Positions 11,389 to 22,889 of a stretch of DNA of 64,000 nucleotides are shown here, piece by piece. Where the stretch lies: contig NGZR01000001.1 in the NCBI GenBank assembly GCA_002197995.1, positions 12,853,501-12,917,500 of the forward strand, written 5' to 3'. The stretch comes from Gaeumannomyces sp. JS-464 (taxonomy: Eukaryota > Ascomycota > Sordariomycetes > Magnaporthales > Magnaporthaceae). Each line of letters starts with the position of its first letter. Position 1 is the stretch's first letter. Both the position numbers and the translations under genes were made by a program. The notes beneath the pieces are model-generated. The model was not told where the DNA came from, did not search any database, and saw nothing but the letters and a program-made list of their open reading frames with translations.

Positions 11389-13031
11389 TTATAGTCGTGG
11401 GGGCGTAATCGTCGGGGGCGCCATTTCCCTAGGTTCGGAATCTCTTGCCCGACTGTCCGCAATCCTCTGCCCGCTGGGCCCGGGTGTTGTCGAACGACCG
11501 CTTCCTGACGCGGCGCCAGCGCCCAGTGAGCTACTGCCTGTGCCTGTGCCCGTGCCTGTGCCGCCGCCACTGAGCAGGGACTTTTGCCGGGCAATGACGT
11601 AGCGCATGTCCATGGCTATACCGTGAACGCGCTGCGGAGCTCCGTGAGCTGTTCCTGCAGCGGTATGACTTCGTTCACTAGCATCAGACTGTGTCGCGCG
11701 TCCTGCTCTGCCAGCCGCCGCTGCAGGCCCGCTACCCTCTCCTCGCAACTGTTCAGCCCCGCGAGGAGGAAGGCCTGGGCATCATCGTCGTGTTCACTGC
11801 GGCGGTGGTGGTAATGGCGGTGACGGTTGACGTCGGCCCCAGGAGACAGGTCGTGTGAGGCCGAAGAAGGCATGCCTTCGGGCTCCTCGCCACTGCTACC
11901 CGTTCCATCTGCAGATGGCGAGCTGCTCTCTGGCACATGCTCATCGTTGTGGGGGAGCTGTATCCGTCGGAGGCTGGCAGGGGTGTGGCCAGGGGCGAAT
12001 TCGCGCCTAGAACCAGACATTCCTGCGTGGGTGCGGCGGAGCGAGCCACCGGCCTGCCGGGAAGCCGACGCAATCACGGTTGCATTAGCACTCATCCCAC
12101 TCGAGGAGGATCGCGGCAGCTCTTCAGCGGATGTGAGGTCTAGTATTGTCATCGCCTGCTCCCGAAGGGACTGTTCTAGCTGGAGGATGGTAGTGCCCTG
12201 CTCTGAGAGCTTGGTTTCGAGGAGCAGTTTGAGGCGGGAGACGGCGCCAAAGGCACAGCCTTGCTCGTGGTCGGCAAGATCTGCCCGCCGGCAGCTATGC
12301 TTGCAGCCCTCGGGGTGGTACTGGCATGGGCGGACGGCGCCGTCGCATTCGTGCAGCAGATGGGCGGCATAGCGGTGTTTCAGGACCGTGACCCCACAGT
12401 GCTCGCAGTCGGCGGGCGCCAGCGTGCAGTGGTTTTCGTAGTGGTCGTCGACGGTGCCAGCATCGATGGGCTCGCCGCACTCGGGGCAGTTCATGACCGA
12501 GTGGCGGCATTCACCAGCAGCACTGTCAAGGTCCATTCGCGCTATGAGACGAGCGCAGGATGCGTCGGGGCAGGGGACCATGGTGTGTCCGCATTCGTCC
12601 TCGTAGTGGCGTTGTATGGACGAGCGCGGTTTGAGACAGGGACAGCGGCGGTTCGGGCAGCGGACGAGGAGCTCCTCGAGCTGGTTATGGTAGATACGAG
12701 GAGCCTCCTTGGCGGGGTAGCGACCCTTCTCTATCTCGCGGGCAAACGACTTGCGGTCGAGCGGGCAGCAGTTGCTGTGCTCGAGCATCTCGTCAAAGCA
12801 GGACCGGCAGAAGACGTGGTCGCACCTTGTTATGACCGGCTTGACCAGGGGCATGTGACATATCGGGCAGCAGAGAGTCTGGTTGACCTCGTTGGCGTAG
12901 TCCAGCGCGTGCCAGTCGAGTGTGGGCTTCGGCTTATATGCTGGCCTGCCCGCCGTGCCCGGGTGCTCCTCGCTGTCTGCCGCAGCCGCAGGGTTTACGC
13001 CGTCGGGAGCCTGGTTGCCCGGCTGCTCCAT
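11389..13031 (-). CDS. RING-finger / TRAF-type zinc-finger protein
   Basis: From the ATG at 13031 (context ACCATGG; upstream in-frame ATGs at 13118 and 13292 are alternatives) the protein has a C3HC3D RING at residues 54-93 (CCPICHMPLV, CDHVFCRSCF, CCPLDR). TRAF-type zinc fingers follow at about 124-260 (for example CPECGEPIDAG and CEHCGVTVLKHRYAAH). Then come a coiled coil at about 263-298, a Ser-rich region, a His/Arg patch (RHRHYHHRRSEHDDD) and a second coiled coil near the end. This layout is shared by E3 ubiquitin ligase-like TRAF-type proteins; the substrate is unknown. A single-base break near 11,621 hides the end. After correction it continues into a Gly/Thr-Gly repeat tail and stops at 11,389. 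The gene diverges from psf2. Confidence 0.85.
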
Positions 13032-13774
13032 GGTCTCCCTCTCCTCTCGAGGGCGGCTGATTGATGCAGATGTCGAGGCCGATGGGAGGCCCTCCTCCGG
13101 GGTGTTTGGGGGCGGCATTTGAAGATCCGGGGGTAAAAACCCTTTCTGGAGCACAGGTCTAAGTACCGAAATACGTGTGCTCTTGGTGATGTGGGCAGTG
13201 GCATCGACTGCCTCGGTGAGCGGAGCCGAAGACACAATGAGAGAACGTGAAGCTTCGAGGCCGAGGGTCAAGCGGCGCTCACCGCAGCGCACAGGCGGGG
13301 GTTATGGAGGTGCACACGCCAGATATCGTCTTAGGCAGCAGCTAGGCGGCTTGCATCCCCAGGTTCATGTCGCCAGTTGCTTTTTATGTGTAGCGTCTAT
13401 TGACCGCGTCGTGTGTGGACTTTGGATTGACCGGCCGTGCATGATTGATGTTGCCTCTGGCCAGCCGCGGGTGGTCCCACCCTCAATACAGCCGTGGGGT
13501 TTGTTACGGCGGGCCAATAGGGGCTAGAGTTCTTCGACTGCAGTGGATGGCGGCGCTGAAAGGTGCGCCATTGGACCCAATCTGGAACTCCGCTGCGAGC
13601 TGGGAACGCGTCCGGCGTTGTCGCATTTTTCATGCCCCTCATGATGATTTCCAGAGATGCATAGACTGATCCGCCAGCCTAGATTGCTGCTGCCCTGCCG
13701 CTCACTTGCTACCAGGTGTGCTTGATCTTTTGTTCTTTCTTTTCTTTCTCTCTGTCTCTTCTCCGTTCCCCAGC
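13032..13774. promoter_or_regulatory. Divergent promoter region (RING gene / psf2)
   Basis: This stretch separates two diverging start codons. A CT-rich run (TTTCTTTTCTTTCTCTCTGTCTC) lies just upstream of the psf2 ATG, a common feature of filamentous-fungal promoters. No other gene is seen. Confidence 0.5.
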
Positions 13775-14520
13775 ATGGCGCTCCCTCTCCCCCAGGCCTC
13801 ACAGCGTCCGAAGCCGCGTTCCTCTGCGAAATGGAGATGGTGACAGTGGTGCCGCGCCAGCGCCTCGATAGCATCGGCCTGCTGAGCGGCAAAACCCCCA
13901 CGCTCCGGCCACCGCACCGAGCCACGCTCCCGCTCTGGCTGGCACTCCTGCTCAAGAAGAAGCGGCGCGCAAATATCGTGGCCCCCGCGTGGCTGCACCC
14001 GGCGTCGCTGGCCCAAATCATCCACCACGAGACGCACACCAACCCGACCCAGTTCAGCCCACCCCCGCCCCCGCCCTCACGCTCGGACGGCCGCGGACTT
14101 GCCCACCGCGTCAACATGGCCGGGTCCACCGTCCTGTCGCCGCCATTCCTGCCCTCGTGCACTGCCGAGTCGCCCGCCCAGTTCCTGCCTTATCACTGGC
14201 TGGAGATGGCCGAGACCCTGTTCACCCACGCCCCTGACGACATGCCCGCCTCGGTCAACGAGATCTACAGCCTAGTCCGCGACCTGGTCGAGATCCGCGC
14301 CGCCAAGATGCGCGCCAGCTCTGGCGACGTCGAAAGCTTCGGCGGCAGCGTTGCCAGCCTGCGTGGCGTCGGCAGCGCCGAGCTGGCTGAGAATCGCGCC
14401 TTCGTCCTCGGTGTCGCCAACGGCGTCAGGAAGCTTGGTGCCAGCACTGAGGCCACCCGCAGGGAAGAGGAGGAGGCCGGCCAGGGAGATGAGGAGAGTG
14501 ACGAGGAGATGGGCCTGTGA
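13775..14520 (+). CDS. psf2: GINS complex subunit Psf2
   Basis: Psf2 is one of four GINS subunits that activate the Mcm2-7 helicase with Cdc45 at replication forks. Diagnostic blocks are VTVVPRQRLDSIGLLSG, LPLWLALLLKKKRRANI and LPYHWLEMAETLF, then VRDLVEIRAAKM. The C-terminal tail is acidic (EEEEAGQGDEESDEEMGL). The first residues (MALPLP) read out of frame because the C run at 13,788-13,793 is one base short. Correcting it restores ...ASEAAFLCEMEMVTVV. The corrected length of about 249 residues is usual for the family. No intron is seen. Confidence 0.94.
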
Positions 14521-14885
14521 GCGGCTGCACGAACCACGGGGCTACATGCAGCATCTACCAGGGCCATATCGTGCTTGGTGCCGTACGCAGTCCTAACAGC
14601 ACCCTCTAAACCCCGCGTCCAAGGCTGTCGCCAAACGCAAAGCTGTCTGTGTTTAACAGTCCGCATTTGCAATCTCGGCTTCGGGCTGGTCACGCAGCTC
14701 GCGCTAGATGTGGAAAAAGGAGGAACAGCTTGGAGAGCGGGGTAGACGGGGGCTGACCTTCAGCCGCACTCGCTCTCGCATATCTCGCACATGACGGTGA
14801 CTTGGGTGCCTATATGTATGGCAGAGGAAGGATTTCATGTCGTTGCCCTCCGATCTTCTCTGCTTATCGGAAGCAAAGAGCAAAC
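14521..14885. other. Intergenic between psf2 and HET gene
   Basis: No gene is visible. It should hold the psf2 terminator and the HET gene promoter; both genes are on the plus strand. Confidence 0.5.
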
Positions 14886-17203
14886 ATGGACACAAGCAAC
14901 GCGCGCCTCTTCGAAGGCGCGAGATATCCGACTCTGGATGCCAACCCCTGCAGCGCCTGCCGCGGAATAACCATCGAAAGGCTGTCGTCCGACCTTGGGT
15001 ACGCGCACCACCCGAGTCTCGCGCAAGTCCAGGAGGCCATCGACGGTGGCTGTAGGCTGTGCGCTCTCATATTCGACGCCATCTTCCGGGCACGGGGAAA
15101 GACCGTTGTCCGCCAATCACTACACCCTGGCCTGGCCCAAATGTTGATCGTGACCACCAATGGTCAAACCGCCGATGGAACCGACAACACAATTAGGCTG
15201 TTCTGGCGCCGGGACATCGGCTTCAAGCAGCATGCCAACTTTGGCGAGCCCCGTGTGGACAACATCGTTGTGTCGGAACAGATCTGCATCACCTACGGCA
15301 TGGCTGCCATCAACCGAGCCCCGGGCGCGCCGCCTGTCGATGAGCAGCTCAAAAGCATCGAGTATCTGGGAAAGCTGGCACTATGCATTGACAAAGGTGC
15401 GGGACGCCGACTCTTTGAACCACCACTGACACGTATTGCCATTTTGCTATCTGTGTGCCTGGGCTTACCATATTGGCTGGTGGTTTTCATGGCACTCCAG
15501 ACTCGCATGTCGCCGACAGGTACCCTGGTCGCAGGTTACCAATAGACCTTCGCGCTCCATGTGACCAGGATACGCTCCTTCGTTGGCTAAAGCGGTGCGC
15601 GGCCGAATCAGAAGACGCCTATATCGGACAAGGCGCCACCATCCCTTCTCGGATCCTTGACGTGGGGGACTCCCTTGAGAGCGAGAGGGTCCATCTGCGA
15701 TCAGCTATCCATTTCCCCAACAGTGAGCGGACTGTTCGGTACATCATTCTCAGTCATTGCTGGGGAGGCAAGGTCCCTGCGGCCTCCACTACGACGTCTA
15801 CAACGCTTCAGGAGCGCGAAGCGGGATCGAACTGGGCAACTCACTCAAAACTTCAGAGATGCCATTCGTCTCACCAGGCTGCTCGGCGTCAGATACCTGT
15901 GGATAGACGCCCTGTGCATAGTCCAGGACTTGCCCGATGATTGGCAGCTGGAATCGGGGGATGGGCGCCTACTACAAGCACTCGTGGCTTACGCTGGCCG
16001 CCGCGATGACTGGTGACAGCAACGGCGGGCTCCTGGGTAAACGGACAGCGCCTATGGATCCCTTCGTCCGACTGAACCCGCAGCCCACTCTGGCTGATGG
16101 GAAAAGGGGAGAGGGTGGCGACGAGAAAAGTCCTCTCTTTTCGCTTTCGACGCCATCGAGCCTCCGGATGCCCATCTCCTCTTTGGCCTCCGGGGTCGGA
16201 ACAATCCCTATATGTTTTCCGACGACGCCATCAGGTACGAGGATGCGTTCCAGAGCGACCCTGGTCTTGATTCGAAGCGGAAGCATCTAGACTCCTACAA
16301 AGCAAGCCTACAGACCAGGGGCTGGGCCCTTCAGGAGGAGCTACTTAGCCCCGCTGGGTCGCGTTCGAACCGTCGCAGGTATACTTTCGTTGCGACAAAT
16401 TTGTCGAGTTCGAAAGCCGCCGCAGGGTTGAGCCGCCAGATGGCAAGTCCAGCTTTCTCAGCAGAGGCAGGGTCACCTTCCTAAAGGGGGACTGGCTCGA
16501 CGTTGTCGAAGGGTATACGGCCAGGCAACTCACATTCGAGACGGACAAGCTCGCAGCCATCTCTGGCCTGGCTCGCGAGTTTGCGATGCTCAGGGGCACC
16601 GACACCGGCGAAAGCGCGCAAACTGCCCAAGACGATTATTGTGCTGGTTTGTGGAAGAGCCAGTTACTGGAGGGTCTCCTCTGGGGTAGACCGGGCCTTC
16701 CGGAGCCCGGAGAGGTAGCCAGCTTCGCGAGGACCGAGGCATTTGTGGCCCCATCCTGGTCATGGGCTTCCGCCAACGGGCGGGTCACATTTGCTAATCG
16801 GCTAGTCGGATCAGACAAGATCAAGACAAAGCTGCTCCATGTTACGGCTGAGCCCGCAGGAAGCGACCCACTCGGTCAACTCTCGAGCGGGCACCTGGTG
16901 CTCTGCGGGCAGTGCTTCTGGGCCAAAATTCCGTCGGAAGGACTCGGCACTGTCAAACACGGGCTAGTCTTCAATCTCGACGTCAAGGAATACAAGCCCG
17001 AGTGGGAGCATGAGCCGGCCCTGATTATAATGATCACCGGCGCCCTGGGGCTGCTTTTGGAGCTACAGGGCGCATTAGAGTTCCCGGAGGACTCGGGCTC
17101 ATATTACAAAGTGTGCCAGAGGATAGGCATCTTCTGCGGCGCTCCAGAGTCTGTTTTTGACGGTTTTGAGTACCTAGAGGACGAGACCGTGATGGTCATC
17201 TAG
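14886..17203 (+). CDS. HET-domain (heterokaryon incompatibility) protein
   Basis: HET-domain proteins trigger programmed cell death or incompatibility when unlike hyphae fuse. Exon 1 is 14886-15396 and exon 2 is 15501-17203; the 104-bp intron begins GTGCGG and ends CTCCAG, and joins in phase (K-D-S-H-V). Residues near the start carry a Cys pair (NPCSACRGITIE) and GCRLCALIFDAI, common upstream of HET domains. HET signature blocks are RYIILSHCWGG, LGVRYLWIDALCIVQD, LTLAAAM, then RGWALQEELLSP. The C-terminus includes APSWSWASANGRV, also typical. The frame breaks at least four times between about 15,815 and 16,400; the C-terminal 200 residues are clean. It could be a true pseudogene, as HET genes often are, but the breaks look like those in its essential neighbours. 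Confidence 0.87.
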
Positions 17204-17936
17204 CGGAGCAGCCGCGATAGGAAATAAGCGGTGCAGTATTTAGGTGGCGCCATCACCTCCACACACTAGATGGATTTCCACGCCAGCAAGAACCGTCACG
17301 CACTTCCGCGCGAATTAGCACTATGTAGCTCGAAAGGCTATTATTTCTGCTACTCGATGGAAACCTCGGAAATACTTTGGAAGTGACTTTTACGAACAGA
17401 ATTAGGTAAAGGTGGCGTTGCTATACCTAACGAGAACTCCTGGCACACAGATGCTCCTATTTGTTAGCAATCCTTTACACCGTGCCATGTACCTACCATG
17501 GTCGCGAAATTTCAACCTCGGCTGGCGGCGGGATAGAGGGAAAGGCCGTCCAGTCGGGTGTGCACAAAAAAATGGCCGGAGCCGGGCGGCCATCGTACGA
17601 CAGAAACGTGATGCTTAGCCGCAAGAGACCACCCATACATATGCGCACTTGGGGATCTCGCCGAGCCGGGCAAATGGAACCATGAAGCGAGATCGAGACT
17701 ACCTAAAGCCAGGCAGGAATAAACACCACTTAAGACACGCCGCAGCGCGGGGCCTCTTCCCGCATCGTTAAATGCAGTGTTCTCCAACATTCCATGTTAA
17801 GACGGACAAGAATAAAGTGATCTAGCCCGAGATACCCATCTGTTTACAGCCACGCAGTCGCTCAGGTCCCCCTTTTTTTTCCCGGAAATTTGTATATTTT
17901 GTGAGAAAGAGAAGAAACGAAAGAAAAGAAACAGAA
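17204..17936. other. Intergenic, no gene recognised
   Basis: Open frames here are short and unconvincing. A purine-rich run (GAAAGAGAAGAAACGAAAGAA) lies just upstream of the next start codon and is probably leader or promoter. Confidence 0.45.
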
Positions 17937-18835
17937 ATGTCGTCACAACACCACAAGAAGCTCCCGCCGCTCAGGCCGCTCCTCCTGGCCGGGGGCAGGT
18001 CGACGCGGATGGGCTCACCCAAGCACCTCCTCCCCATGCCGGACGGCAGGCCGCTATACCAGCACCTGGCCGAGGCGCTGCAGGCCGCGTGCCCCGAGTG
18101 CCCCGTCGTGCACGTCTCGCTGGCCTACGACTCGCCGCTCGACGCGCGCGCTGCGCTTCGCCCTCGTCTCCTCGCTCGTCGACGACGACGGCGACAGCAG
18201 CGACAGCGAAGGCGGCAGCGGCCTGCTGCTGGCGCGGTTCGACGACTACGCGTGCGCGCCGAGCCCGTCGGGCGCCAAGCCCGTGCTGCAGGTCCTGCTG
18301 GACGGCGACGGCGGCGGCGGTTGGGACGTCGGCGGCTGCGACGGTGAGCTGAGCCCGACGGTCGAGCGCAAGGCGGCCGGCGGGCCCGCCGCGGGCCTGC
18401 TCGCCGCGCACAAGGCCGTGCCCGACGCCGCGTGGCTGGTCGTGGCCTGCGACTTTCCCTTCGTCACGGCCGATGTGCTGGGTCGGCTGAGGCGGGAACA
18501 TTACAGCAATACTAGCAACAGCGGTAGCAATGGAACTGGCCCGACCGTCACCTGCTTTCGTGGCGCTAACGGCTTCACCGAGCCGCTCGTGGGCATCTGG
18601 ACCCCGGAGGCTCTGAGACGACTGGGCGGCGAGCGCTGAAGCCGGCGAGCTCGGCAGTCCCGGCATAATTCTCGAGGAGCTTGGCGACGCGGTGGCCGCT
18701 CTCGAGCCGCCCGGTGGTAGCGTTTGCAATGTCAAAACGAAAGAAGACTGGGATTGCGCGCTTGAGAAGCTGAAGCTGAGGAGAGAGCGCGACCAAATCG
18801 ACGATATGCCGTCTGAGCCCTGGGAAGGCAGTTAG
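17937..18835 (+). CDS. MobA-like molybdenum-cofactor nucleotidyltransferase
   Basis: The N-terminus carries the nucleotide-binding signature of MobA/MocA-type NTP transferases, LLLAGGRSTRMGSPKHLL. A mid-protein VVACDFPFVTADVL block holds the metal-binding Asp, and CNVKTKEDWDCAL near the end matches the NVNTPED-type motif of the family. Such enzymes add GMP or CMP to molybdopterin or activate related compounds. Single-base breaks occur near 18,150 and near 18,630; corrected, the protein is about 299 residues and stops at 18,833-18,835. A Gly/Asp/Ser-rich insert sits between the first and second blocks. No intron is seen. The exact substrate cannot be assigned; a mannose-1-phosphate or other sugar nucleotidyltransferase is a less likely reading. 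Confidence 0.78.
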
Positions 18836-19821
18836 TTATTCACGGCGTTTTTGTTACTTTGTCTGCTGTACAAGATTGAGCAGCCAGTGCTCGTAATACC
18901 TCATTCTTTGTATACTATACCCATCCTCCCTCGTCCTGCATTTATGCTCATCCACATTCGGTGTTGCATCCTGTCGAAATTCGCCATGCAAGGAGAAAGG
19001 CAATGTGACTACCACAGTCGAACGAAAGAAGAAAAAAACCATAATTACCACCGGAATACGGTGCAAGCTGTACAATAATGTTCAGCTTCTCGTGGCTGTA
19101 ATCGACGATTCTTGGCGGCGCGCGTACGATCTGGAAGATGAACTGCTTGCGTGAAGGTGCGTGTGCGATGCGAGTTATTTACTGCCGTCCTACGTCGACT
19201 GACACAGGTCAAAAGGGGGTCACTCCTTACGGGCGGCGCCGAGGTAGGGAACTAGTCGGTAGGGAGAAGGCCGATTGGCAACACTGCGGCTGCTGTGCTC
19301 CTTAGCCTTTTTGCTGGGCGAGATGATGTGGTTTCCATGTGAGGCTGACATACACCCTGTTTGCTATTCGATGTCCAAGTTGATGCAGCCGCCCGCTGAG
19401 AAAGACGAGGGCCCTGCTCTTTCCAAGATGTGCTGGTGCGGTCCTACTTCGCGGATGGCTTCCGAGTCCGAACCATCGAGTTCACTCTTCACTTCTCTGA
19501 TAAGAGCAAATCAAAAGCACACACTCACTATCGCCTTTTTCGCGGATGATCTTCGACAGGTGAGCGCCCACGTGACTGTAAGCCTCGCGCATGAGTGTCC
19601 GCCGCTCGCCCACCAATTCCATTAAACTCCCAGATTTCTGCACCCAAGCCCATGATAAACTACGCAGAGATACCCGATCTATTAGGCATTCTAACACTGG
19701 CGGCCCAGCCTCCCAAATAGGTACCTACCTATCCACATCAAATCTCGAGCGCAGACGATGGAATTCTAAGCCCCCATCCTTTAGCAGCTCTCCATCAAAA
19801 TCCCCGAATTATATCGGCGTC
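18836..19821. other. Intergenic, no gene recognised
   Basis: The frame of the next gene is open upstream to 19,591, but that part is low in recognisable content and includes a TAGGTACCTACC word near 19,718, so I treat it as untranslated. Nothing else is supported. Confidence 0.4.
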
Positions 19822-20367
19822 ATGCCAATCCTCAAAGACCGAAATGACGTATCAGCAGGCCTCCAATGGGCCAATGCTGGCGAGGAGGCCCTGATCAAGA
19901 AATCCATCAAGAGGGCACTCGAGCCAATCAGTCCTAGGGATATCAAAGTGGAATGCGTCAAACTCGAGGATTCTCCTAATCCGGTGGTCCATGAGCCATG
20001 GGTCACATGGGTTTGGATCATCACGACGAAGGAGCTTCTTTCGTTTCAGCAGGCCATGGCTGTCAGTTGGCGAGGACTTTTGACCTTTTACGCAAGCATC
20101 CCCAACAGGTGGATGATTCTTCCGGTCTTGAATGTGGACGCCGCCCTCCCGAGCAGCCAGACTATTGAGGTATGAGTATGAACAGCAACCACTACATGGA
20201 CAACGCGTTGATTTCTTGGGGCTCTTTTTTCTTCCTTTTTTTTCCACAGTTATGATGGTTGATCGAACGGGAAACTTTAGCGGCGCTATATGCATTTTTT
20301 TATGTGACGTTTTCAGGCAGCCAAGCAGTTCGCGAAATACAACAAAAAGCCTGGACCGATTACCTAG
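19822..20367 (+). CDS. Small hypothetical protein, two exons
   Basis: I do not recognise the family. From the ATG at 19,822 (MPILKDRNDVSAGLQW) the protein runs through EALIKKSIKRALEPISPRD and SPNPVVHEPWVTWVWIITT to IPNRWMILPVLNVDAALPSS. Exon 1 ends at 20,169 at a strong donor (GAG|GTATGAGT). The best acceptor is TTTTCAG at 20,316, giving exon 2 (20,317-20,367) with AAKQFAKYNKKPGPIT and a stop. The total is about 132 residues with no signal peptide or membrane segment. The Trp-rich centre and the clean exon join suggest a real gene. Start choice is uncertain because the frame is open further upstream. Confidence 0.6.
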
Positions 20368-20651
20368 GTACATGATTAAGGTGCGAGTTGACTCGCTGTG
20401 AATCCCCGAATGGATTACTGCCAAGACCTCCCCGACCAGCATCCCTGGCATTTGATCCCTCACGACATCGGGCGGGCTTGATGCACCGGGGCGTGGGCTC
20501 CATGAAGGGCCTGGAAGGGAATTAAAAAAAAAGTAGTAGTTGCAGTTTAGCTAGGTACCTATAATACATGCAGGCACCCTTCCGCGACGACCAGCTCTAC
20601 CGACTCTGTCAAGACCATCCAGGGCTTCCAATTTCTTCCTCACCACCCCCG

Positions 20652-22889
20652 ATGCTCGACGTGGAAAAGACGCTCGAGTCCCTGAGCTTGGCCGAGAAGG
20701 CCTCGCTCCTGGCCGGCTCCGATTTCTGGCACACAGCCGCCCTCCCCCAGCACGGGGTGCCGGCCATTAAATGCACCGACGGGCCCAACGGCGCCCGCGG
20801 CGGGCGCTTCTTTAACCCGGTCCCGGCCCTCTGCGTGCCGTGCGGCACAGGCCTGGGCGCCACCTGGAACCGGGCGCTGGTCCGGCGAGCGGGTGCCCTG
20901 CTCTCGCGCGAGTGCGAGTCCAAGGGCGCCCACGTGTGGCTGGGCCCGACGGTCAACACGGTGCGCGCGCCCCTCAACGGGCGCGGCTTCGAGAGCTTCT
21001 CCGAGGGCCCGCTGCTCGGCGGCGTCCTGGCCGCCGCCATCATCCAGGGGGTCTAGGGCGGCGACGGGGCGGCACGCTGGCCGCGCTCAAGCACTTCGGT
21101 CGCCAACGACTAGGAGACGGCCAAGATGGCGCTCGACGTCCGCGTGTCGGAGCGCGCGCTGCGCGAGGTCTACCTGCGACCCTTCCAGATCGCCGTGCGC
21201 GACGGCCGGCCCGGCGTGGTCATGTCGTCGTACAATAAGGTTAACGGCGTGCACGTGTCCGAAAGCCGCGTAATTCTGGACCAGATCCTCAGAAGGGAAT
21301 GGGTGTTCCAAGGGCTTGTCATGAGCGACTGGTACGCATGCCTACTACGCGGGCTACATCCCCCTCTCTCCCGATATAATAGTCTAGTCTCTAATACCTG
21401 GCTGCAGCCAGAAGGTATGGCACCTACTCCTGCGCCGAGAGTCTCAACGCAGGGCTCGACATAGAGATGCCTGGCCCCGCCCGATACAGGAGCACACAGG
21501 CAATCCTGGCTGCGGTCAGCTTGGGGAAAGTGGGCTTGCACATCATCGACGAGCGGTGCGCAACGTGCTCGGATTTGTCAAGGCTGCGAGCCGCGCGGAT
21601 GTCGCCGACAAGGAGACGAGGCGCGATCAACCACAAGACAGGCAGCTGAACCGCGAGCTGGCGACCGAGAGCGTCGTGCTGCTCAAGAACTCGGCCGGAA
21701 CCCTGCCCGTCGACCCCGCAGCTTGCGCCGACGTGGCCGTCATCGGACCCAACGCCAAACTCGCGGCGGCCTGCGGTGGCGGCAGCGCCAGCCTGCGCCC
21801 TTACTACACAAGGTCTGTCTTTGAGGGGATCCGCGGACACCTGCGATCTGCGAACCCCGGCGCCAAAGTGCATTACGAGCCAGGCGTCTTCGGCCACGTG
21901 CTGCTCCCGCCCTTTGTAGGCGGCGAGAAGTGGCCGACGTGTCGATCGAGCTCTTTAACGAGCCGCATACGGTCCCCGGGCGGCAGGCCTTTGACTGCCT
22001 TACGATCCCGGACACGACGTACCAGTTCATGGACTACGAGCACCCGCAAAAGGCCGAGACGTTCTACACGTCGATGCGGGCCGACTATGTCTCCGAGCAC
22101 GACGGGAATTACGAGTTCGGCCTCGCTACATACGGTGTCGGCAAGCTGTTTATCGACGACGAGCTCGTCATTGACAACGAAACCACCCAGGACCCCGGCG
22201 GCATGTTTTTCGGCAAAGGCTCCTCGGAGCGCCGGGGCACCCGTACCCTGGTCGCCGGCAAAACCTACCGCCTCCGCGTCGAGACCGGCAGTGCCTCTAC
22301 CTCCAGGGTCACCCCTGGCAGTAGCTCGCTGCTGCCCATCCCCGGTGGCGCCTGCCGGCTGGGCGGCAGCCTCGCTCTGGATCCAGACGAGGGGATCCGG
22401 CGCGCCGCCGCTCTAGCCCGGCGCTGCGGGCACGTTTTCGTGGTGGTCGGGCTCAATGCGGACCTCGAGAAGGAGGGCATGGACCAGGCCTCCATGTCGC
22501 TGCCGCCCCGCGTCGACGACCTCGTGGCCGCCGTGCTCGACGCGAACCCGGCCGCGGCCGTCGTCACGCAGGTGGGCAACCCGACCACCATGCCGTGGCG
22601 GCACCGCGCGCGGGCGATCGTGCACTCGTGGTACGGTGGCTGCGAGGCCGGGAACGCGGTCGCGGACGTGGTCTTTGGCGCCGCCAACCCGAGCGGCAGA
22701 CTACCCGTGACCTTCCCGGACCGGCTCGAGGACGGGCCGGCGTTCCTCAGCTTCGGCAGCGACAACGGCAGCATAATGTACGCCGAGGACGCCTTTGTGG
22801 GCTACCGCTGGCTCGAGATTAGGCGTATCGAGCCTGCGTTCCCGTTTGGCCACGGGCTGAGCTACACCACTTTTCGTGCCTCGAACTTG
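20652..22889 (+). pseudogene. GH3 beta-glucosidase with PA14 domain, truncated
   Basis: Family 3 glycoside hydrolases release glucose from beta-glucosides. Visible blocks: LTLEEK-like SLAEKASLLAGSDFWHT, IKCTDGPNGARG, NTVRAPLNGRGFESFSEGP, SSYNKVNGVHVSE, and GLVMSDW with the nucleophile Asp at 21,327. A PA14 insert (YEFGLATYGVGKLFIDDEL) follows, then VVVGLNADLEKEGMDQ, NPSGRLPVTFPD and FPFGHGLSYTTF. An 83-bp intron (21,332-21,414) splits the SDW-YGTY junction. The ATG at 20,652 fits the family; one at 20,568 is also in frame. In-frame TAGs at about 21,054 and 21,111 stand where the family has Gln, and several single-base breaks occur. After YTTFRASNL the sequence changes and the C-terminal fibronectin-like domain is missing, so the gene is very probably dead. 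Confidence 0.88.
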
